From Thermoanaerobaculia bacterium (GTDB taxonomy: Bacteria > Acidobacteriota > Thermoanaerobaculia > Gp7-AA8), in contig JADGNZ010000004.1 in NCBI GenBank assembly GCA_017883205.1, positions 124,001 to 188,000 on the forward strand: a DNA stretch of 64,000 nucleotides, in the 5' to 3' direction. This document shows positions 59,876-64,000 of the stretch, piece after piece. The translations under genes were made by a program, and so were the position numbers. Under the pieces are notes generated by a model, which saw only the letters and a list, made by a program, of their open reading frames with translations, did no database searches and was not told the DNA's origin. How positions within the stretch are numbered: the stretch's first letter is position 1; every line of letters begins with the position of its first letter.

Positions 59876-60580
59876 TTAGGCAAGCAACAGTTCGAGCTCG
59901 TCGCCGAATACCCGAAGCTCCTTCTGGTACTTGTCCATCGTCGTGTCATCGAAGCGCGCGGCGTCCGACGAGTCGAGGAAAACGACTGCACGGACGCTGC
60001 CTGCGACGAAGATCGGATACGCGAGGAATGAGGCACGTTCTCGTGTAAGGCGTGACATCTCATCCTGCGTGAACGACCAGCGGTCGCCCATCGCTTGCTC
60101 GAAGGTCTGGGCCGCCGGAATCGACCATGCGTACGGCTTGCCGTTCTTGATCACGTGGCCAACGATTCCGTGACTGAACGAAAACTCTCGGCCCCGACCT
60201 GCGTTCGTAGGATGGTAGTTCACGAGTTGCTGGTATCGCTCTCGTGAGAGAACATAGTGGATTGTAATCCTGTCGGTAGCGCCAAGCTCAAGCGCTCGGT
60301 GAATGATCGGAAGCAACTTGTCGATGATGCCGATGTGGGTGTACCTCTGAGGCACCTCGGCGGCCACGGCGAGCAGCGCGGAAGATGCTACAAACGCGAC
60401 CCACCACCCCAAAACCGGCGCACTCAGCAAGCGCAAGAGCACTGGCGTCCGCGGCGACCCAGTAAGCGTTAGCGACAGCGCGACGGCCAAGAAAGTCGAG
60501 CTGAATGTACTCGTGAGTGCAACGGCCAGCGTGCGATGGCGCGCGGTGAAATCGGCGGCCAAGTACCAGACTCCAGGCAT
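59876..60580 (-). CDS. Membrane-anchored GAF-domain protein
   Basis: 234 residues: two N-terminal helices (LAVALTSTFSSTFLAVALSL and VLGWWVAFVASSALLAVAA) and a GAF-like domain (about 85-230; ITIHYVLSRERYQQLVNYHP, FSHGIVGHVIKNGKPYAWSI, AYPIFVAGSVRAVVFLDSSD). GAF domains bind cyclic nucleotides or other small ligands. ATG follows GGAGG. No output domain is present, so the neighbouring HAD hydrolase may be the output. The SMODS-associated sensor type of two helices plus GAF is a possible parallel from phage defence. Confidence 0.82.
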   Translation of the reverse strand: MPGVWYLAADFTARHRTLAVALTSTFSSTFLAVALSLTLTGSPRTPVLLRLLSAPVLGWWVAFVASSALLAVAAEVPQRYTHIGIIDKLLPIIHRALELGATDRITIHYVLSRERYQQLVNYHPTNAGRGREFSFSHGIVGHVIKNGKPYAWSIPAAQTFEQAMGDRWSFTQDEMSRLTRERASFLAYPIFVAGSVRAVVFLDSSDAARFDDTTMDKYQKELRVFGDELELLLA

Positions 60581-60818
60581 CAGGCCTCCATTATGTCACT
60601 GCCTAGCTAAACTTAGCTAAACTTGGACACTACCCACCAGGCGGCTGGACGGCCCGTTCTGAGCAACTTGTGAGAATGTTGACTGCTCAAATCAACTGAT
60701 CTCTGCTCACTCACGCCACCCTACGCAGTACCACCATGGCATACGCCTCAACGACGACCTCTTCGCTGGCGAGCAGCTCGCGATGGTCGCGCAGATCGGG
60801 GACCGGCTGGCTTGATCG

Positions 60819-60935
60819 GCGAAGCAGCGGGGTCAGACCTTCGTTCGTTCAGCGTTCGTAACCTATTGAACGATCATCACTTGCGATCTACGCAACTGGC
60901 CATTGCAACGGAGTGGTGGTTATTCGTAGATCGAA
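60819..60935. repeat. Dispersed 117-bp repeat, copy 2
   Basis: Same sequence and orientation as 1885-2001 (GCGAAGCAGCGGGGTCAGAC at the start). No gene is seen in 60636-60973. Confidence 0.85.
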
Positions 60936-60973
60936 ACCCTTCGAACGCTGCCCCCCGAGGGGCGACGATTGCG

Positions 60974-63367
60974 TCAGCGATTGACGGACGTCCCGGGGGC
61001 CGGCGGACCGGGTGTCAGCTCCGGCGGCGCGGGGTGGCCGTCGGAACGGAACTGGAAGACGAAGTACGGCGGGATGCAGAGGCCGCGCTGGTCGTTTCGA
61101 GCTATCCACGCTGCGTCGGGGCTCTTTTGACCGAAGTCATTCGGGTCGTACGCGCGTCCATTCACCTGCTGAAAGTACGGCGAGGCCGCCAGACGCGCGG
61201 CTCGATCTTTGAACAGTTGCTCTGCGGTATCCGAGGTGTAGCCCATCGGCATGACGCAGATGTAGTCGTCACGGCATGGCGATCCGGCGTCGCAGGCGCG
61301 TATCCCGGCGTATGAGGTGAAATTGCTGAAGCAGGTGTCGATCGTGTAATTCGGATCGGTGGCAAGGCGTCCGATGCAGCCATTGAAACCGCTTGATGCG
61401 ATCAATCCGCACGTGGCCTCGGCGGGAAGTCCGATGCATTCGGAGAGCCGCAACATGCCCGCGGGGAATCCGCCGGTGAGCGCGTCGCGGCGAATCGCAT
61501 AGTCGGTCGATGTCGGGTCGCCCTCATAGAACTCCTGGTGAGCGCCGTAGTAGGCGTTGCTCGGTGGCGGCGGCGAAGGGAGCACTGAGGCCGGGATCCG
61601 CTGATCCGGGCTGACGGGCGCGCTCCGTGTGTACTTGTCGACGCCAAAGGCCGTGGAAACCACGTTGCCGCGCTGCAGTGGATCGCCGACCTGAGGGCGG
61701 CCGGACGGGACGCACGTACCGACGGCTGGATCATTTGCCGACGCGAACAGTTGCGTACACGTAAGTCCGAGGTCCTCGCGGCAGGTCCATTGCCGTTGCG
61801 TCGCCGGCAGCGCCGTGGAGATGATGCAGGCGGCACCCCATCCACCGATGAGTTGCGTGTCGCGCAGGTTGTCTGCGAAGCGCTTCATCGGCCGCGCCGA
61901 GTAGTTCGTCGCCAGTTCGTATTCGGACAGCCGCCGCCTCAGGCGCTTGGCCATCATCGTCACGATCTCTGTTCGCCGCGGCTGATCGCCGTAGAACTGC
62001 GGGGAGCCCGGGAGCAGGACGGCATTGACGGCCGGTGTCCCGGGCCGGTCGGCGCCGGGAAAATGGAAGCCGGCGATGGCCCGCGTCTGATGACAGCCCG
62101 TGCAACTCGTCTCATTGAGGCGCGTGCGGAAATCGTCCGCGGACTTCACGAAGCTGAACGCCACGCCAGCGGCGTGCGCCTTCTTCATTGCGGCAGCGAT
62201 CTCTGAATCCGAGATGACTTCCTGCGACGGCGTCAACGCTTTCCAGTAAGGCTGGTTGGCGGAGCGCTGCAAGCCGCCAGGCGAGATCGACAGCGCGCGG
62301 GTGGCGAGCACGCCGTAGTCATACGGCACCTCGAGCGTCCCTTTATCGATCGAGGCCATGACGTCGGGCCGGCTCAGGTAGCGGATGAGCCGTTTGCGCC
62401 GCGCCTGTTTCTCCGCGCATGCCGTCTTCGTGTCCGAGGGGTCGCAGAGGACTGTGGTGCGATCGATCTGGCAGCGCAGGAACTCGGGAAGGAACATCTT
62501 CAAGGGCGGGTACCACTTGAAGACGCGGATCAAATAGGCAGCCGCCGTCCCGAAATTTGTGTCGTCGCTCGACGCCCCTTTGCGATAGGCCTGCATGTTC
62601 AGTTCGAGTCGGATGAGATCGCGGCCATCAATGAACGCCAGCGGTCCGTGCGCAGGGTCGAGAAGATCGGCGGCCTGTTGTTGCGGGGTCCTTCCCGCCG
62701 GCTTCATTCCCTCGTCGAGCCAGCGTTGCGCGATGTCCGCACAGTCGACAGACCGGGTCTTTGACTGAGCAAGCGACCGCACCACCGCCCGCGACGGCAA
62801 CGCCGGAAAGACCATGTTCAACGTGACGGGAAGCCGCGAGGCCTGCTTGCCGTCGCGAATGGAGTAGGAGAACCGGTAGATGAGGCTGACCTCGCCGCAG
62901 CCGAGTTGCGCGTGGGTGAGGCCCACCGTCGGGTCCTTGATGAACTGCCGGTCCATGCGGTTGATTGCGCCGACCAGCTCAACGCGGGAGCCTGGATCGG
63001 TGAGGAAGTTGGGGCTGAGCTGTCCTTCGGTCGCGCCCGCGGTCGTGCGCACATCGGTCAAGTCCGATTGCACCGTGGCCAGGATCTTCGCCGCAACGGC
63101 CAGGTTGAATGGGTTCTGTCCCGCTACGTTCTCCTCCGGACTGCGCGCCTGCATCAGCCGGGCGAAGTTCAGCCGCCCTTCACACGCTGGCGTCGGACAC
63201 TCGAGCATCATGACGACCGCCGGATCCGAGATGAAGGGACCTCGCAGCGACTGGGGTATGGCCGTGGAGTAGGCAGACGGATGCGCGCTGTCAGCCTGCT
63301 GGGCATCCGCCAACGACATACTCGCGACAATCAGAACGATTCCGCCCGCCAACCGCGAAAGACGCAT
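60974..63367 (-). CDS. Large secreted protein with one CXXCH haem motif
   Basis: 797 residues with a signal peptide (MRLSRLAGGIVLIVASMSLADAQ). One c-type haem motif, CTGCH, lies near residue 425 in LNETSCTGCHQTRAIAGFHF. The C-terminal third is rich in Cys (CREDLGLTC, CIGLPAEATC, CDAGSPCRDDYIC), probably disulfide bonded. The rest matches no family I recognise. It ends in a Pro-rich stretch. A periplasmic or outer-surface redox or binding protein is possible; one haem is too few for a wire. It is preceded by a promoter region and the 63.4-kb GT-rich spacer. Confidence 0.75.
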   Translation of the reverse strand: MRLSRLAGGIVLIVASMSLADAQQADSAHPSAYSTAIPQSLRGPFISDPAVVMMLECPTPACEGRLNFARLMQARSPEENVAGQNPFNLAVAAKILATVQSDLTDVRTTAGATEGQLSPNFLTDPGSRVELVGAINRMDRQFIKDPTVGLTHAQLGCGEVSLIYRFSYSIRDGKQASRLPVTLNMVFPALPSRAVVRSLAQSKTRSVDCADIAQRWLDEGMKPAGRTPQQQAADLLDPAHGPLAFIDGRDLIRLELNMQAYRKGASSDDTNFGTAAAYLIRVFKWYPPLKMFLPEFLRCQIDRTTVLCDPSDTKTACAEKQARRKRLIRYLSRPDVMASIDKGTLEVPYDYGVLATRALSISPGGLQRSANQPYWKALTPSQEVISDSEIAAAMKKAHAAGVAFSFVKSADDFRTRLNETSCTGCHQTRAIAGFHFPGADRPGTPAVNAVLLPGSPQFYGDQPRRTEIVTMMAKRLRRRLSEYELATNYSARPMKRFADNLRDTQLIGGWGAACIISTALPATQRQWTCREDLGLTCTQLFASANDPAVGTCVPSGRPQVGDPLQRGNVVSTAFGVDKYTRSAPVSPDQRIPASVLPSPPPPSNAYYGAHQEFYEGDPTSTDYAIRRDALTGGFPAGMLRLSECIGLPAEATCGLIASSGFNGCIGRLATDPNYTIDTCFSNFTSYAGIRACDAGSPCRDDYICVMPMGYTSDTAEQLFKDRAARLAASPYFQQVNGRAYDPNDFGQKSPDAAWIARNDQRGLCIPPYFVFQFRSDGHPAPPELTPGPPAPGTSVNR

Positions 63368-63618
63368 GGAGACCCTCTGTATGGAAGAGCGGCGAGATTA
63401 TACGCGGGGGTGTGGGGAGTGGGGAGTGGGGAGTGGGAGTGGGGTGTCGGTGGTCAGTGTTGGCGGGCTAGACGCTAGCAGCCGGTTCTTCTCACACTCC
63501 CAACACCCCACTCCCAACACCCCGCCGCGTCCGCTGCTAAACCATTCTTCTTCAGAGCCTTACACGGCGCCAAACCTGGTATCTCCTTCGCACTAAACAA
63601 GTGACAAGGAGGCTCACT

Positions 63619-63874
63619 ATGGTTTCCACCAACAACAGCAAGCTTTCTGGCAGGTGTGCTCGCCGCAGCCCTTCTTCTACCGGCCTCGACCGCACTTGGA
63701 AATGACTGGTCCAAGCCGAAGAGCAGGACGAAGGGAACGGCGATCGGTCTCGTTGCCGGCGCCATCGTCGCTGGCCCTCCGGGAGCGGCCGTCGGTGCCG
63801 CGGTTGGTAATGGCGTGCAGGTACTCAGGCATCAGGCAACAGCCCGCCACTACCGCCACCATCGACGCTACTAG
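63619..63874 (+). pseudogene. Frameshifted glycine-zipper envelope protein
   Basis: ATG 63619 has an ideal AAGGAGG site, but its frame closes early. Removing one T from CTTTCTGG (63644-63651) gives a proper signal sequence, KLLAGVLAAALLLPASTALG, and then a short protein with glycine-zipper repeats (GTAIGLVAGAIVAGPPGAAV, GAAVGNGVQ) and a basic His/Arg end. The +1 frame alone could start at GTG 63656 but would lack the basic signal start. Decayed gene or a sequencing error. Confidence 0.7.
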
Positions 63875-63886
63875 CAAGTGAGTACG

Positions 63887-63915
63887 CGAGGGGCGAGATT
63901 CTCGCCCCTCGTTTT
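63887..63915 (+). terminator. Rho-independent terminator
   Basis: CGAGGGGCGAGA with TCTCGCCCCTCG, followed by TTTTGT. A 12-bp stem with almost no loop, right after the glycine-zipper gene. Confidence 0.85.
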
Positions 63916-63938
63916 GTCTGTACCTCACAAGACTGCGG

Positions 63939-64000
63939 TCAGTGCATTCGTCTCCCGACGATGAACTTCACGATGACGCGGTCCTTTGCCCGGGTGAGAC
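63939..64000 (-). CDS. Possible 3' end of a gene cut by the window edge
   Basis: The minus-strand frame reads LTRAKDRVIVKFIVGRRMH and stops at 63939. It looks protein-like, and the terminator nearby would serve both strands. Too short to identify. Confidence 0.3.
   Translation of the reverse strand, partial: LTRAKDRVIVKFIVGRRMH

Larger units (their letters stand above)
56328..60634. mobile_element. Candidate inverted-repeat-bounded cargo unit
   Basis: GGTAGTGTCC at 56328-56337 is matched by GGACACTACC at 60625-60634; the match extends imperfectly inward (TAATTT versus AAGTTT). The 4.3 kb between them carries exactly four genes, two convergent pairs, with lower GC content than the flanks. 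No transposase and no clear target-site duplication are visible. Confidence 0.45.

Overview
The window is a high-GC bacterial chromosome segment, most likely from Acidobacteriota. The best lineage marker is a secreted protein of the acidobacterial VWFA-related type (9083-10114). It fits with M64 and M1-like secreted peptidases, a GH44 glycosidase, an IPTL-CTERM protein, DUF4386 and DUF2142 membrane proteins and many short intergenic hairpin repeats. A narrower placement (Thermoanaerobaculia-like) is only a guess. I see no rRNA, no CRISPR array and no intact transposase. One tRNA (Val, CAC) is present.

Layout. 0-7.3 kb: a stress/redox block with two tandem-domain universal stress proteins, a stand-alone cyclic-nucleotide-type sensor, two paralogous Cys-rich Crp/Fnr regulators and a UbiE/MenG quinone methyltransferase; GATC-rich hairpins and GTGA-N6-TCAC operators lie between them. 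7.5-13.5 kb: secreted and membrane proteins (M64 peptidase, VWFA protein, DUF2238, metallo-beta-lactamase-fold hydrolase). 13.7-26.8 kb: tRNA-Val followed by a complete class I lanthipeptide cluster: precursor, LanC, full-length LanB, peptidase-containing ABC exporter, MacA-like adaptor, MacB-like ATPase and two permeases, then an unrecognised His-rich protein on the other strand. 27-29.6 kb: decayed small genes, an XRE regulator, a 21-bp minisatellite and an IPTL-CTERM protein. 29.6-45 kb: a giant acyl-CoA dehydratase activase, an alpha/beta hydrolase-fold protein without its catalytic Ser and His, a TIR-STAND-TPR protein (probable anti-phage sensor), and a duplicated AraC/DUF4386 module with one truncated copy. 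45-51.9 kb: secreted sugar-active and peptidase-like proteins and a small membrane/TPR pair. 51.9-54 kb: toxin-antitoxin-type genes and fragments. 54.2-56 kb: a 22-bp minisatellite followed by a paralogue of the gene at 1051-1632. 56.3-60.6 kb: a lower-GC four-gene unit (ParB-like protein, D12-class adenine methyltransferase, HAD hydrolase, membrane GAF protein) bounded by inverted GGTAGTGTCC ends. 61-64 kb: a large secreted protein with one CXXCH haem motif and a frameshifted glycine-zipper gene.

How the parts work together. The lanthipeptide operon is tightly coupled: the biosynthetic and export genes overlap by 4-11 bases, and a hairpin between precursor and LanC would let precursor mRNA exceed enzyme mRNA. 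The Crp/Fnr block appears self-regulating and may also control two secreted-protein genes elsewhere in the window. The strongest candidates for undescribed biology are the lanthipeptide cluster with its His-rich neighbour, the inverted-repeat-bounded ParB/methyltransferase/GAF/HAD unit, and a three-locus family in which a 21-22 bp minisatellite precedes the same orphan gene, with a matching GC hairpin after two of the loci.
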